A stretch of DNA of 64,000 nucleotides, taken from NCBI RefSeq assembly GCF_932294415.1, contig NC_065544.1:35148310-35212309 (forward strand), read 5' to 3'. The first letter of the stretch is position 1, and every line of letters starts with the position of its first letter. Made by a program: the position numbers and the translations under genes. This document shows, in pieces, positions 1-13,017 of this stretch. This DNA comes from Quercus robur. Lineage: Eukaryota; Streptophyta; Magnoliopsida; Fagales; Fagaceae. The notes under the pieces were generated by a model that was not told the DNA's origin, made no database searches, and worked only from the letters and a program-made list of their open reading frames with translations.

Positions 1-1583
1 GGAGAAAATGAGCAATAAGGCCAGCATGCAAGCGGGTAACATTACAATATACATTTTCTGCATGCAAAAGACCTAAAACCGGCATATGAGCATAAGGGCC
101 CATGATAAAGCCCAACTTTCCTCCCAAGCATGTTGATAAAGAAAGCACACACTTCATCAAACACAACACAAATTTTCAAACAGTAGAAGCATAGAAAATT
201 GATACACAATCATATAAACCAATAGAAAATTCTATCAGGCCCAAACAGAGGATGGTAATAACAAAGCCTACATTTAATCCATAGCCATAGCTTATGCAGA
301 TGAAGAAACAGCAAAAAGCACATATAAACTCATTAAAGAACCCCTTAGAAACAAACCTATCTATACTGAAACTAGAACATGCATTTCACCATACCAACAC
401 AACCTCACCCATCATAGTGTAAAACGCGGGGAGGAAGGGGGGCAGGGGCACCCCAAAAGCAAACCTTAATAATCAACAGATTCAATACCATTATTTTTCT
501 CACTTACCAAGCATTGCTTAAAAAAAAAAAAAAGCAATGGAACAAACTTAAATCAAACCATTCGTCAAAACCCATATCTCGTACACACCAAAAACAGCCT
601 CAGACAAGCAACAACATCAGTATCCATCTCACAAACTGACAATGACAGTAAATTTAATAGTACAAAGACCAGTTCCATCTATAACATAAAACAGACAACT
701 TAATTGAGCCACAATAACAACCTAATCTGGTTTTTACCAATACAGCTTTACGAAAACATAAGAAACCCATAGAAAACGCCAAATAATACTAAACACACCA
801 AATGCTTCCCAAAATCAATTATTGCTTTAAAAGAGTAAGAAAATACAGCCAGATTAACAACATAACCCACCTTTCATATCCAACACAAACTTATCCAAAT
901 CATGAAATCCATAATGCATAACCAAAACCCACAAAAGGGTTTAAAAATTCAACTATTACTTGCATAAATTATGAGCAGAAACTGTTTTCATCCTTTGTAA
1001 TTATTTGGCTTCCCCATTGCCTTTTTGCATGAAGTAGTCTGTTTTTAATAAAACTACTCTTACTTATCAATAAATTATGAGCAAAAATTAGATTAAAATA
1101 GAAGCCTAAATTTCATTTACACCCAGAGAACCTTATCCAAAAATGGAAACCCATCTGAAATCCTCCAAAAACAAAGAAAACAAAACCCACATCAGCCACA
1201 AACAAATGTTTCAGAAACAGCTCAATAACCAATTTGAGACACTACAACAAAGAACAAAAACCCACATTTCACTTGCACAAACAACAGCCTTATCCAAAAG
1301 CACGAACCCATCTAAACCCTCAAAAAAGACCAAACCCACATCTAAAATCTCATATTCCATCTACAAAATATCATTTTCACCAGTATAGCCATCTAAAAAC
1401 AACAATAACCTAGACCCAACAACATAACCCACATTTCATATACACCAACAAAGGCTTATCCAAACATAAAAGTAAAACCCCAAACCCATTTGAAAATCCC
1501 ACCGAAAGAGTTTCAAAAAACCAAACATAACTTGCATAAACTGAGGAAATGAAAAGGAAAAAAACATTAAAAAAAAAAAAAAC
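1..1583 (-). other. Intron 1 of the SWIB gene, with degenerate tandem repeats
   Basis: AT-rich DNA with no coding match, directly downstream (minus sense) of the exon-1 donor. It contains a loosely repeated unit on the plus strand: a motif like CTTATCCAAA followed by AACCCATCT, preceded by CCCAC-TTTCA. Copies sit near 890, 1131, 1288 and 1454, spaced about 240, 157 and 166 bp. An open reading frame of 81 codons at 1143-1388 is only the translation of this repeat and is not considered a gene. Confidence 0.55.
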
Positions 1584-1880
1584 CTGAAGATTGTGCTCCT
1601 TAATGTGGGCCCAAATCTGCTTGAGAGCTTGGGTACGAGAAATCTCGGGGACTCCAACGAGGTCTTGCATCTCCGGCGAGACAGGGCGGGGCTTCATGAT
1701 GCCACGTGGAGCGCGCTTCTGTGGGGCTTCGTTGGAGGACACGGTGGCGGAGGTGACAGTGCGCACCATGCGCAGGTTAGCAGGAGAGCAGTAGAGCATG
1801 AGAGTAGGTGAAGATTTGGGCATCAGCGACGCCGCTTTGGCGGAGGAAAAGGAAGAGAACAGCCTTAGAGAAGTGGCCAT
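1584..1880 (-). CDS. SWIB/MDM2-domain protein, exon 1 only (gene continues off left edge)
   Basis: The exon encodes 99 residues from the ATG at 1880 down to 1584, where CAG is followed by a GT donor (1583-1582), phase 0. Residues 1-50 are rich in Ser, Ala and Arg with almost no acidic residues, which looks like an organellar transit peptide. Residues about 55-99 contain a basic KRAPRG segment and then VSPEMQDLVGVPEISRTQ and an IWAHIKEHNLQ end, the first half of a SWIB domain as in small plant SWIB proteins. Known of the family: SWIB domains are found in chromatin-remodelling subunits and in small organelle-targeted plant proteins. The second half of the domain (usually starting near DP-NK) was searched for by eye on the minus strand down to base 1 and not found, so it should lie beyond the window. 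Family assignment is firm; organelle targeting is inferred. Confidence 0.85.
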
Positions 1881-2032
1881 GGTTGTCGGTTTGCTAAGTC
1901 AAGGGATAGAGAGTAGAGAGTGTGTGTGAAGTGTGAACTGTGAAGAGTGACTGAGAAAGAAAAACAGAAGACAATTCTAGAGCCCGCCTAATCTCCTAAT
2001 CCATGGTTAGTAGTGTCTCAGCCCTTCTCCCG

Positions 2033-2047
2033 ATCATTATATTTTTA
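2033..2047 (-). promoter_or_regulatory. Probable TATA region of the SWIB gene
   Basis: Read on the minus strand the stretch is AAAAATATAATG, about 155 bp upstream of the ATG. The DNA between it and the ATG is rich in GA on the plus strand (CT on the minus strand), as is usual for plant 5' UTRs. No other convincing TATA lies closer. Confidence 0.4.
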
Positions 2048-3049
2048 CCAAAATACCCTTTTTTTTTTCTTTTCTGTTTTTTTTAAAACCAAAACTTTTT
2101 TTTGTTACTTATAAAATAAATAAATAAACTTTTTTTTTCCTAGTGCATGGGTTAACAACTTAAAGAGTTAAGATTAAGGTGTTTTTTTTTTTTTTAAAGA
2201 AAATTTCAATCTATGGCATTTATTTTTTATGATAGCTCTTTATCATCAGACTATGACACCAATCAATTTTTAGTATAGGTAAAAATTGAATATCAAATCT
2301 CTTATTCAACCATTAGAGACTTTATGAGTTAATTAAAATCCACAAGATTAAGGTTTTATTGTAATCAAATCATAGATTTTTATTTTTGAAGTGATATGAA
2401 ATTGAATTAAAAAAGTATTTATTTATTTATTTTTTAACTACTTTCCAGTTTCCAATATAGTAATGCAATATGACTCATTAGATTCCACCCTAATAGGTGC
2501 ATTTGTTAACAAAAGCCCAATCAAGCATGTAGTAAGATATGACTAAATATTATATTTTTTTGTCCCTCTCTTTTTTGGGAAAATTTTTCTTCTAACATTG
2601 CCTTCTTAGTTCTTAGTGAACTATGTATTAAACCAATGAGTAAATATTATATGATTGAACGTATAACTCTTTACCAAAGTTGATTCCCCAATCTTTTATA
2701 GTGTATTCTAAATTGATTTGGTATCCTTATAAAAGATGCAAACATTGTATGTGGACAAGAGAGATATGTAGTTCGAACCTCACATACACCATAAATCGCT
2801 TGATGATTTAGCCCAATGATAAAATACAATCAACTTAAACACTGAAATACAACGGTTCAAGTATTTTTTTTTTTTTTTAAGTTAAATAGTACCCTAAGTA
2901 AATGGTTATTTCACAAATTTTGAAAATTTCTATCCACCTCATTTGTGTGCTATTCCTTTACTTTGTTCTTAAACAAGTTCTTAAGCAATCAAAACCCTAG
3001 CTTTTTTATTTTTGTTATGTTTGTTTTTCTCTAAAAATGTGTTTTTCTA
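2048..3049. other. Intergenic AT-rich DNA, no gene seen
   Basis: Long T and A runs. Near 2745-2870 there is a segment that on the minus strand contains a GGTTCGAACT box, similar to a tRNA-type B box, so a decayed SINE is possible. Nothing else is recognisable. Confidence 0.4.
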
Positions 3050-3180
3050 ATGTCTAAGGGTGAGATGGGTAATGGATTAAAGTTCAGGTGGGCAAAGTGT
3101 AAAGTTTTAAACCACAAGTAGGCAAAGTGAAAACGGGCTTAACCACAGGTGGATTTATTGTAATTATCCCATATATTATA
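3050..3180. repeat. One-sided copy of the long-TIR element seen at 61078-61450
   Basis: The sequence repeats phrases of the type CAGGTGGGCAAAGTG, TTTTAAACCACAAGTAGG and AACCACAGGTGG. These match the terminal arms of the inverted-repeat element near the right end of the window (ACC-TCTGTGGTTTGAAATTTG type). Only one arm is apparent here. Confidence 0.45.
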
Positions 3181-3929
3181 TAAAAAGCCTCAATATTAGT
3201 TTTCGCCTTAGGCACCCAAATGCATCAAGCCACCACCACTAGTAAGGATGTGACCTAAAACTTATGTTGACTCTTTCAACCTCAACATGTCAAGTCATCT
3301 TATCACATATTTAAAAATAAACATAATCACACTCAATTATTTCTAATACTCATATATAAATTCAACTAAATTGGAAATTTATTGAGATATTATTAAGTGT
3401 GGTATGATGTATCGAATTTTAAGTAAAATGTTGATGTAGCAATCACTAATTGGATGGTATAAAATATAGATTTTACATCTTGTCCTTACAAAATTCGTAA
3501 TCCTAAACCTCCATTCAATATTCCTCTCAGTATCATTTACTCCCCTCTATACCATTCCTCTTTTGTAAGAACAATTACTGAGAAATAATAACATTGTTTG
3601 CAATAAGCATTACTTAGAGAAGGAAGGCGTTGGCTTTCTGCAACAATTACCAAAGCAACTTCAAAGGGGAGGATAGCCTAATTGTTTTTCTTCTTGAAAT
3701 TCTCTTTAATTTAGAGTTTATAAAAAAAAATAATAAAATAATAATAAAATAAAAATTTTAAAAAAAAAAAAACCATAGGAAAATGGAGTACACTTGCAGG
3801 TAAGTTGAGTACGCCACATTGGGAAACCCTGTTTAAAATGGGGCATTGGGCCAAGGCTGTGTTTTTAGGTTTCTAGGAATTGGACATTTTGGCAGGGATT
3901 CATTTTTCTTGTCATTGGGACTAGTGACC
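3181..3929. other. Intergenic DNA, no gene seen
   Basis: AT-rich, with an A/T simple stretch at 3720-3772. No open frame of interest and no clear repeat ends. Confidence 0.4.
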
Positions 3930-5632
3930 ATGGGCTAGGATTATAAATGAATCAGACCGTTTATAAACGGTTCATTTCAATAAAAAACTCGTTTATATTT
4001 ATTTATTTATAAATAAGTCAAATTTGAGCGTTAGGGTATGTTTGTTTGGAGAGATTTTAGGAATGATGGAAAATTGAGGAGAGAAAAGTGGAGAGAAAAC
4101 TTTTTAATTGGTGTTTGGTTGGAAGGGGGAGGGAAAAAAAATATGGTAGGATCCAAGTGTTTTCTCTCCGGTCCCACCAAAATATTTTTCTTCTCAAAAT
4201 TGAGAGAAAACTTAGTGCATTAAAAAGACTAGAATACCCATATGCAAGTGCACATGGTTTTCGTTTCTCTGCCAGTTTTGGCTTTTTTTTTTTTTTTTTT
4301 CCTTTTTATCCCAGTCCATTGTACAGTCATACTACTGCTATCTATTTTTTTCTTTTTTTGGTTATCAAAAAATTTCTTCCTTTTTGTTTAATTTAGCAAT
4401 TTTTTCTTTTCTTTTCTTCTTCTTTTTTATTTGGGGGGGGGGGGGGGTCTTTTCTTGTACTTCCTTTTTTTTTTTTTAGTGCTCATCTTCCTTTAGCTTG
4501 TACTCCTTTAAAAAAAAAAAAAAAAAAAAAATTGAAGTGTACATACTTCATACACAATTTTTTATTTTATTTAGTGGGGACATAATTGTAAATTTATACT
4601 TACTTCATTTTCCATCCTCTCATTTTTTCTCTAAACCAAACAAAAAAGTTTTCCATCCTTCCACTTTTCCATCCCTCCAACCAAAAACACATGAGGGAAA
4701 ATTAAATCTTTTCTATCCTCTCTCTTTTCCATCCTCCAATAATTTTCTATCCTCCCACTTTTCCACCACTCAAACCAAACGGACTCTTAGTTTTAGGCTT
4801 GTTTAGAAAACAAGTCGAGCTTAAGCAAAACTATTTGTTCATAAACAAGCTTGTGAACTATAAATCTCAATACAAAACAAGTCAAGTATAGACTCATTTA
4901 TAGGCTTGATATGTGCTTTCTAAATAAACTCATTATACATATCTTAATAAAAAAATATCTCATATTGGACCACTGCCCTTTACCTTAATTTTTCACTTCC
5001 CTCTAAACTGATCAAATACTACTTTAGACTTTAGTTACCTTTTGAAAAAAATTTATAAGTGGGCCACATATGGTCCTTCCTAATCCATTATCTAATGTAA
5101 AGTTATATAGCATGTTAATCTTTTCTCATTTACAATAGTTACAAACAAATCTTTTTATAATTCTTTATCATCTAATGTGGATGGAAAAATTATATTTAAA
5201 CTATTGATGAAGCTATATGCAATAAAGGATGAATGGATGGATTTAATTTTGTAAAGTTGTAATTTGAACGATGGCTAATCATAGATTGGACTAGAAGCAT
5301 GATAAAATGAGTATGCTATTTTCTTATTTTTGTTTACTTGATTTTGGGAGATTTAAGCATTTGATAAGATAATTTTGTTAGATCTCAAGCTCAAAAGCTT
5401 GATCTTAGCTCGAGTTTGAGCTTGATATTATGCTCGAGCTTGGCTTGACTAATGAATCAAGCCAAGCCAGGCCAAACTCAAGCTTTTTGGCATTCACACA
5501 AGCTCAAGCTCAAACAATATTTTAGGCTTGTCTCAAGCTCAAGCCAAGCTTGAGCTTTTGAATTTTACCGACGAGCCAAGCTTGAACATGCTTCACTCGG
5601 TAAAACTTAGCTCATTTACAGCCTTACGCATG
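3930..5632. mobile_element. Non-autonomous DNA element with GCTCAAGCTT-rich interior, split by a MITE
   Basis: The left part (3930-4030) has a terminal segment containing ATTATAAATGAATCAG and a small palindrome TTTATAAACGG. The right end (about 5600-5632), read in reverse, contains GGCTGTAAATGAGCTAAG, a diverged inverted match. The right third is built of CAAGCTCAAGCT / GAGCTTGA words on both strands, typical of a repetitive plant element. The interior resumes after the MITE with an AGGCTTGTTTAG segment. No protein is encoded. Ends are approximate. Confidence 0.4.
4034..4786. mobile_element. Tourist-like MITE (PIF/Harbinger type), TSD TTA
   Basis: The termini are GGGTATGTTTGTTTGG on the left and, in reverse, GAGTCCGTTTGGTTTG on the right. 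The element is flanked by TTA on both sides (4031-4033 and 4787-4789). A 3-bp TTA/TAA duplication is the hallmark of PIF/Harbinger-derived MITEs. The arms contain words like GGAGAGAAAAGTGG and, inverted, CCACTTTTCCATCC. The centre contains long homopolymers, including a G run at about 4432-4447 and A/T runs. It is nested in the element at 3930-5632 and shares its arms with the copy at 57854-58466. Confidence 0.75.
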
Positions 5633-8600
5633 GGCGTAGGCCAGAACAAAATAAAGTGTTTAGAATAGCCATTAACTCCAACAAAATCACAATTTCTCTT
5701 TAATTATACTTTATTATTTTATTTTTATTTTTATCTATTAGATTGCTAATCAATTCCCTTCCATGTGGATTTGATTTCAAACTCACGGAGTTATTACTTC
5801 ATGACAATCTTGCACTTGGGAGTTAAAGTTGCAACAATGAGAGAAAAAAATGTAGATTAAAATTTTCAACAATTTTTTTTTTCATTTTTTCTTTCTTTAA
5901 AATTGTGGAATTATTTTCTATTTTTGGATTTTTTTTTTATTCTTTTAGATGCAAGAGTGGAATTTTTTAATGTTAATTAAATTTATTATTATTTTATTAA
6001 CTATATCCAAGTTTAATTGTGCCACATAATCTTTTTTTTGTCACTTAGATAATGGAAGGACCAAATATGACCAATAGGTTCATAAACCTAAAGAAATTGA
6101 AAGTTTTAAAAAACATGAGAACAAGTGAAAATGGCTCCAAAATAAAGGGACCAAAAAGGCGTTTTTGCCTTTAAATACTACTTCCACACCTCATAAGAAT
6201 AGAATAGGGTGAATCATAAAGTCATGGTTGAAGATCACTAGGTAAGAAACAAAAAATTCATCTTGGGAGCTCATAATAATATTTGGGTGTGTACTTGGTA
6301 GAGTTGTTATATATAGAAATTTTTAACATAGAACAAAGGTAGAATTAAAATTATATGACCTTAAGGATGATTGAAAAAAAAAACATTTTGGAGAGGAGGG
6401 GGTTGTCTATCATTCCTGGTACCCAAACTCTCACCTATAGGATCATAGGGCCAGGCCAGGGTTGGTTTTGAATCTTGCAAAACATCCAGACTCAAAGAAA
6501 CCTATTCTACAGGAAATCTAAGAGGAGCCCAGTTCATGTTAAATGGCCCATAATTGATAATCCTTCTTAATTGTTAGGCCAGGATTTCTCTTGGTGCAAT
6601 ATTCAAGTTCAGTTTGGGCTTGTTGGTGTATGAATTTTTTTAATGAAAATTCCCAACCATTGAGATTGACTTGACTTCCCTTTTACTTTTAGGAACTATG
6701 ATTGAGATTCACGTTCCTTGTCCCTTCGATAAAATCCCATAAAAAAGGTTCATTGTTTTTATTTTTTTGGGTCCAGGCTTTGAATTCAGTTGCCAATATC
6801 AAATGAGGCTGAAGAGTGAGCTTACTTCTAAAGCTTCCCAAGCAATGAAATTGGGGGTGGGCCTTAGTACTGAAATTTGAACCCTACCTTCAAGGACAAG
6901 TGAAAGAAAGGAACTACCACCCTCTTCCTTTTGCTCTAGAATGAATGTCTCTCCTAATTTTTGCTCAGATATGTTATATTGTTACAACTAGCTCCATGCA
7001 GCTGGCAACTTTTTAGGCGAGGAAAGAAATCTTAGATTTTGACTTTGAGGTTACATTTTTGGCCATATCCCAAATTCCCAATAACATCTATAACAAGAGG
7101 AATAGGTTGAAATTGACAATCCTATGAAATGTGAATAAAATTTCTTTGTTCAGCTGGTGCCAAATAACCATCACAACTAGAGGAACATGCCCAAAAACAA
7201 AAGTGCCACTAATCTTAATGATTGTTGATTAATCAGTAAGTTGTTTTCCTTGTAAATTGACTTTTGTTTGAGATCTGCTTTAGCTCAAGGATTTAGGAAA
7301 AAAAGTAATTTTAGGACCACATCCTTTATCACATCATTTTTCACAACTATTTTATATGACAGACTGTGATTAACTGTCTGTCACTTATACAAAAACTCAT
7401 CATTTTTTCTCTATTACTCACAATCTATCGTATTAGAGTTGTAACAAAATTGTGTCGCAAAAAGAAATGGTGCAACTTGTGAGTTGAACTGAGATAAAGT
7501 CAGCTCAATCGGTGGGGGGTGGAGGTCAAGGAGTCATTATAAGCTGTTTTGAAAGAAATGGGCCAACAAGAAGAGGCTAGCGAGTAAACATCATGCAAGA
7601 TTATCGATATGACCGTTAAACCAACGTCGGTTCCTTTCGCTTTTACTCTACGCTGGTGGGTTTGGGCTTTCGGACCCACCAACACACACTAAGCTGTCCT
7701 CCATAACAGAACGGAGGCCCCCTCTTATTATTAAAAATGATGGTACGAGAACTTTAATTTTTTCATGTGATCATCATGATTCTTTTAGATTTTTTTTTTT
7801 TTAATTGATTGTTGCCTTCAGAAATTGATAGTATACTCTCTCTACACTAGTAGTTGAGGTTCATGAACAAAACTTTATTGGTTTTTATGACTTGGGCAGT
7901 GTTTTTTTTTTTTTTTTTTTCCTATTATTATTGCTGAAAATTAGGTGTCAGGTACGTTCCTTTCTTTGAGAATGTGTGTATGCGTGTGTTTTTCAATGTA
8001 ATCCTGGTTTGAGAATGAGAATGAGAATGAGAATGAGATTGAGGAGTGAGGACTAATTCAGAATCTAATCCTTCTTTTGAGTTTTGAGTGCATCCACAGC
8101 AATAATTTCTTATATAGTGTTTTAACTTTAATGCCATCTTTAATCAAACTACATAGCACATATAACGTGAATTCCTTTTTAGCCTATGATAGTAGTTTTT
8201 TTATTATTAGATTAAGACACTAATCAATTTTTGATATATACGGTATACTACGTGAATTCTAATTAGTTTAATTAGTAATTTTATTTTATTGTTGAATAAT
8301 AGAACTAAACTACACACAACACTTTACAATACTTTTTTTTTTTATCAAAAGAGTCTAAAGACATGACTTTCTATACACCTTGTTAAAATAACGTATGAGT
8401 TTTGTAAAATAAAGTGATGTAAATGGTGAAGGTTCAAGTAAAAGTGATTAAGAAAAAAAAAATGAAGAAAAATAAGTGTTGATAGCTCTTGAAAAAAAAA
8501 AAGACAGCCTTTCCCATATGGATTAAATTTGTCAAACAATTTTTTGAAATGACAAAGATTTTTAATAAAAATTTATTTTTGCTTACAGTTAATTTGGCTT

Positions 8601-8910
8601 CTAACGTCAACTTATTAATAAAAATTGATTGCAAGTTCAAAATAATATAGACTAAATTAACTGCCATTGAAATATATGGATCAAAATAGCATTTTTGCTT
8701 TTGTTTTTGTTTTTTTTTTCTTTTTTCTTTTTTGTGGTAAATACATGTTCCAAATTGTCACTGCCTACTTCTCACACCAAAATTTACTAGAAATATTATC
8801 AAGTATGTCTTATAATGGGATAGGAAATAACTGGATATAAGAAATGGGCCTAAATTATTATTGAATTAAATTTTTGTATGAGGGCCTAAATTAAATTTCT
8901 CAATAGTGTT
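5633..8910. other. Intergenic DNA, no gene seen
   Basis: AT-rich DNA with poly-T tracts. The short GC-richer block at 7490-7730 (AGTCAGCTCAATCGGTGGGG onward) has no open frame with recognisable protein similarity. A GAGAAT tandem run lies at about 8014-8037. The stretch 7296-7462 has short arms resembling the palindromic elements at 49365 and 62487 but no clean ends. Confidence 0.4.
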
Positions 8911-8914
8911 ATTA

Positions 8915-9161
8915 GGAGGTGTTTGATTTGCGGTGATGTTACATTACACCATAATATTACATTATTATAATCTTACATTAATATAATTTCAATACAAGAA
9001 TACAATATTATTTAAGAAGATGATAAAATTAAGATGATGTGAAATGTTTTGTAATTTTAAATTATAATAATGTTAGAAAAAATAAAATAAATTAAAATTT
9101 TCAATATCATATTATTATAATATGCATCATATCAAGATCACATTACAACGAATCAAATGTT
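8915..9161. mobile_element. MITE-like element
   Basis: The left end reads GGTGTTTGATTTGCGGTGAT and the right end, in reverse, ACATTTGATTCGTTGTAATG, with an AT-rich interior of TAATATTACATTAT words in both orientations. The left end is preceded by TTA. The right flank does not give an exact duplicate, so class and borders are tentative. Confidence 0.5.
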
Positions 9162-12100
9162 AAGAGGTAAAGTCGTTATAAGCTAAGGATTGGAGTATAA
9201 AGCAATCTTGGGAAATCACTTTTTTTTTGTTTGTCTCTAAATTAATTAAAGGAAGACACGTGAAGCCAAATAATCATGTCAATTATTAGTTCGGACCCAA
9301 CAAATTGTCTGTGGTACAGCTTTTGTTGCTAAAACTCATTACGCTGTTCTTTTATTATTACTATTATTTATCAATAAACGATAGAAATCAACAGTACTAG
9401 CAAGATTATTCTTGAAGGCAGTTATCAGGGCGTGACAACTCACCAGGCCCACACATTTTTTGGCGGTGCTTCATCATATTCATACCAACTGAATTTGGTA
9501 ATTTCTTTCCCAACTAATTGAAAATTGGTGTAGGTTTAGTAAATTTTTTTAACTTTCAATAAGAGATAAGAGATATGATATTTCATTCCATTTCATATGG
9601 TTTAAGAAATTGTGTTATGTGTAGTATAAATTATCTTACTTTTCCTTAGAAGTTATTATAACTTTTGAATGGAATTAGTAGTGTATCTTTACGTTAGAAT
9701 TCATTTCCCTCCCCGTTGAATGTGTGTGTGTTTGTTTCCAAAAAATAAAAAAGGGTTTAATCTCCTTTTATACTATAAATCAATTGGTGTCTTAATTTTA
9801 GGCTAAAAAAAATCATTATAAAGTAAACATTACAGATTTGAAATATTGTCATATCTATAAAGTAATAATAATAATTCCAAGTAATTTAATGATTGAGTTT
9901 TGGTCTAACTATAAGTAGAAAGTAAATTCAAACTAATTCCAAGAATCTTGTTCAATTACATGGATGTTAAGAGCTTATGTACCTCAATTTAACATTCTCC
10001 TATTTTTCTTGAGTTTTGTAACCCATGAGAAAATCTGTATTTTTGTTTCTTTATTTGTCATAAGAAAAATAAATTCAAACAAATGTTCCTCGTTTTGGAT
10101 GTATAAATTTCAACTAAAAAGGCTACATTGAAGTAAACAGCATACGGAGGCAGAATCTATGGTCCACTAATCATAATCTCGCAGAAAGAAAGTGTTTTAC
10201 AATCTGTATAAACTAAGAGTTGCTTTAGCTTTGTACAAACTAAAAGAAATCTTGTTTTATAAACTAATGTTACAAAGGACAAATTCAATCTTACAAATTG
10301 TTGTGGTAGAATATCACGTTTGGTCTGTTTTCTAGGCATATAGTAGGGCATCAATTTATAGTATGAGATTTAACTAGAACCGTATGAAGCACATAATATT
10401 ACAAATTAACTGTCACTTCAACTAAAAGAAAAAGGTTGAAATCTTCCTAAATTTCATGCATTTTAGTGCTAAATGTTGTTGGATTCTAAAAATATAATCA
10501 TTAATAGATGGGGTTTTGTTTAACAAGTTCAGCCTGTAAAAGTTAAAAATACTAAGTGGCGAATTGAAATTTTAAACTTAGAGCAATGATATATTAGGTT
10601 GGAGGAGTACATGTTAGCAATATCTCAATGTCATGATTATGAGCCCATTAAGGTTAATGAAAGCTCTAACAAACCAATTTCCCCAACAAAATTTTTAATG
10701 GACAAAGCTTTTTGTCATAACAACCAGAGTGGACCAGCTTGTTTCTCATGACAACTATTTAGTGTTTTTCATAAGGCCAAAGTTAATGAATTCCTTAAAA
10801 GCATTTTTTTTTAGTGAATCATTTTTAGAAAACGAACTAATTTTTTTGATAGATTTTTTATATTTTTTTATAAAACTTATATTAAAACTTTCTTAAAATG
10901 ATTTATTAACAAATACTCTAAAGGCATTTGTTAACCGAACTCTTTTCATAAATAATACAACATTTAAAAGCCAGGGTCATCAAAATAAGGAGACATTTTA
11001 AGCATAGGTGAAGGTTCCTAACTAGATTATCCACATAAAAACACAGGTGCTGTGTTTCATTAAAAGAACCTACCACTTGTACAGTTATTTAAGAGAAGGG
11101 TTTAGATGCCAACATATATGGATCACATTGACACTACCCTCTGAGTCTGAGTGATAGGAGAATCACCCCTTATGGAATTCACATCTAGAATGAATACTTT
11201 CTATCTTGGTTGGTGTCAAGGGATTAATTCTAATTTATTCCAACTGACATTTCTTGCCATTCGCCCTATGTATTTAGGTCAGCCATACCATAATCTAGTG
11301 ACCATTTATTATCTCAGCATACACTTGAGTTTGATAGGTTCAACCAAAACATTTTTACCCTAGAGCTATTACTTTATTCGGCAATCAAAATGAGTACTTA
11401 TTTAGTAGGCTAACGAGACAAAGGATCACATCTATGTAATTTATTTGGGATTAATGTCCTAAGTTCAAACTCTCAATGATTCCTCCATGTTATCTATATA
11501 TATAATAATAATATAAACTATAAGTTTTAAATTTTTTGTTAATTTCTTCTAATATTACCATATAAAGGTATAAACTGAAAAACTTTTCAAACCTCACATT
11601 TTTGCTACTTCATATTTGTAAGACATATTAATTTAGTTGTTAGAGTTGAAAATGAAAATGGTGCTAATCTGTGTTATTTTGAATTAATTAAATCTTACTA
11701 AATCTTAAATAAAGTAACCCCACACTATAAAGATTATAATTAATTCATACTTAAAAATTATTACAAATTCTCTAGTTTAACTTTTTATTTATTGGATTAT
11801 CAAAAAAAAAAAAAAAAAAATTTATTGATACTTGTTAATTAAAATTTTTCTATATATTATACAAGTTAACAACTAACTGTAAGAGATTACCATGGTTACA
11901 CTCATGGTTTTAAAAATTGAATCGGTCTAATTAAATCAACCAAGAATCAAACCTTAAACCAGTAGGATAAAAATGGCAAAATTTGATAAAAATAGTTGAT
12001 TCAACAAGTAAAACTATTTCCTCCAAAAAAAAAAAAAAAGTAAAACAAAAAACTGGAATTTTTTCAAGTTTTCTAACTGTTTTGGTTTTCGAAACCAGGA

Positions 12101-12249
12101 ATGCAACACATTGTTTATCAACACATTATTAGTTTGAAATTTTTTAGACAATAAAAGTCTGACAATAATTTTAATATTTTTTAATTTAAATAAATTCCAC
12201 CATCCAAGCAGGTCCCACAGCATCACCTATCTGTGTTTTCACCCATACA
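9162..12249. other. Intergenic DNA, no gene seen
   Basis: AT-rich with small open frames that show no protein similarity or codon structure. A GGCCAAAGTTAATGAATTCC stretch near 10776 and a GGCATTTGTTAACC stretch near 10923 may be decayed MITE ends. No confident feature. Confidence 0.4.
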
Positions 12250-12530
12250 TTTAGAAATTATATAGTTCTTTGGTGGACTAAGTCTCTTGTTGTCCACCAT
12301 TCTACTAAAAGACTTCCGAAATTATATAGTTCTCTGGTGGATCAAATCACTTGTTATCCACTATTCCACTAAAAGACTCCCACTTGTTTAAAAATTGTTG
12401 AGCCAGTAATTAGTTTCTGTTTTAAAAAATTTTCTAACTCAAAAATTTTAAACAAGTATTAATTTTTTAATAGAATAGTGAATCACGTCACTTATCCACC
12501 ACAAAGAACTTATAATTTCTTACGTACCAG
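12250..12530. mobile_element. Palindromic MITE in the AGP upstream region
   Basis: The left arm begins AGAAATTATATAGTTCTTTG followed by GTGGACTAAGTC, and is present twice in tandem (about 12253-12315 and 12318-12380). The right arm (about 12470-12525) read in reverse gives AGAAATTATAAGTTCTTTG then GTGGATAAGTGACGTGA. It is thus an inverted repeat with one duplicated arm. It ends about 300 bp upstream of the AGP TATA box. Confidence 0.6.
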
Positions 12531-12628
12531 GAAGGTAAAACTCGAAAAGAGAACCACCAACAAACCTAGTAAAACCAAGATTCACTACCATAAACACACA
12601 TTAACAACGGGATTAAAAAGCCGGTAGT

Positions 12629-12637
12629 CCACGTGGC
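12629..12637. promoter_or_regulatory. G-box (CCACGTGGC) upstream of the AGP gene
   Basis: A palindromic CCACGTGG core of the type bound by bZIP/bHLH factors, about 200 bp upstream of the TATA box of the gene starting at 13018. Function is inferred from the motif and position only. Confidence 0.45.
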
Positions 12638-12830
12638 ATCCAGATCAATCATTCCCCACACACAGCAAAAAAATAAATGGGACCCACATCATGATCGAAC
12701 GGCTACAGATCTGTTTGGTAGCACAAATCATCCAATGTGGACCAATAATCCCGAACCTTCCTATACAGAGTTATTATAACAAGTCTCTCACAGATCCAAA
12801 AACCAAAACCCCAAACAAACCCTTATACGC

Positions 12831-12840
12831 CTATTTATAT
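12831..12840 (+). promoter_or_regulatory. TATA box of the AGP gene
   Basis: CTATTTATAT lies 180 bp upstream of the ATG at 13018. It is followed by CT-rich DNA (CTCTCTCTCGC twice), which fits a plant 5' UTR starting near 12865. Confidence 0.6.
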
Positions 12841-13017
12841 TCTGTACCATTTTCCCACTAAATACACACACTCTCTCTCGCACAAACTAAAAAGGAAAAA
12901 CAAAAAAAAAAAAAAACTTGCGCTCTCTCTCTCGCTCTCTCTGGGTCTTATTAGCACTGAGCACTGACAGTGCGCAGGATAAGCAGTGAGAGGGTGCGCA
13001 CGATAAGAGAAATTACG

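Noticed and set aside
2745-2870. Possible tRNA-related SINE on the minus strand
   Set aside because: One B-box-like motif without an A box at proper spacing; left as a remark only.
4038-4806. Overlapping frames of 61-102 codons
   Set aside because: They lie in a MITE with poly-A and poly-G runs; composition-driven.
12970-13017. Upstream extension of the AGP frame from 12970
   Set aside because: It begins at GTG, not ATG; the first ATG at 13018 starts a proper signal peptide.
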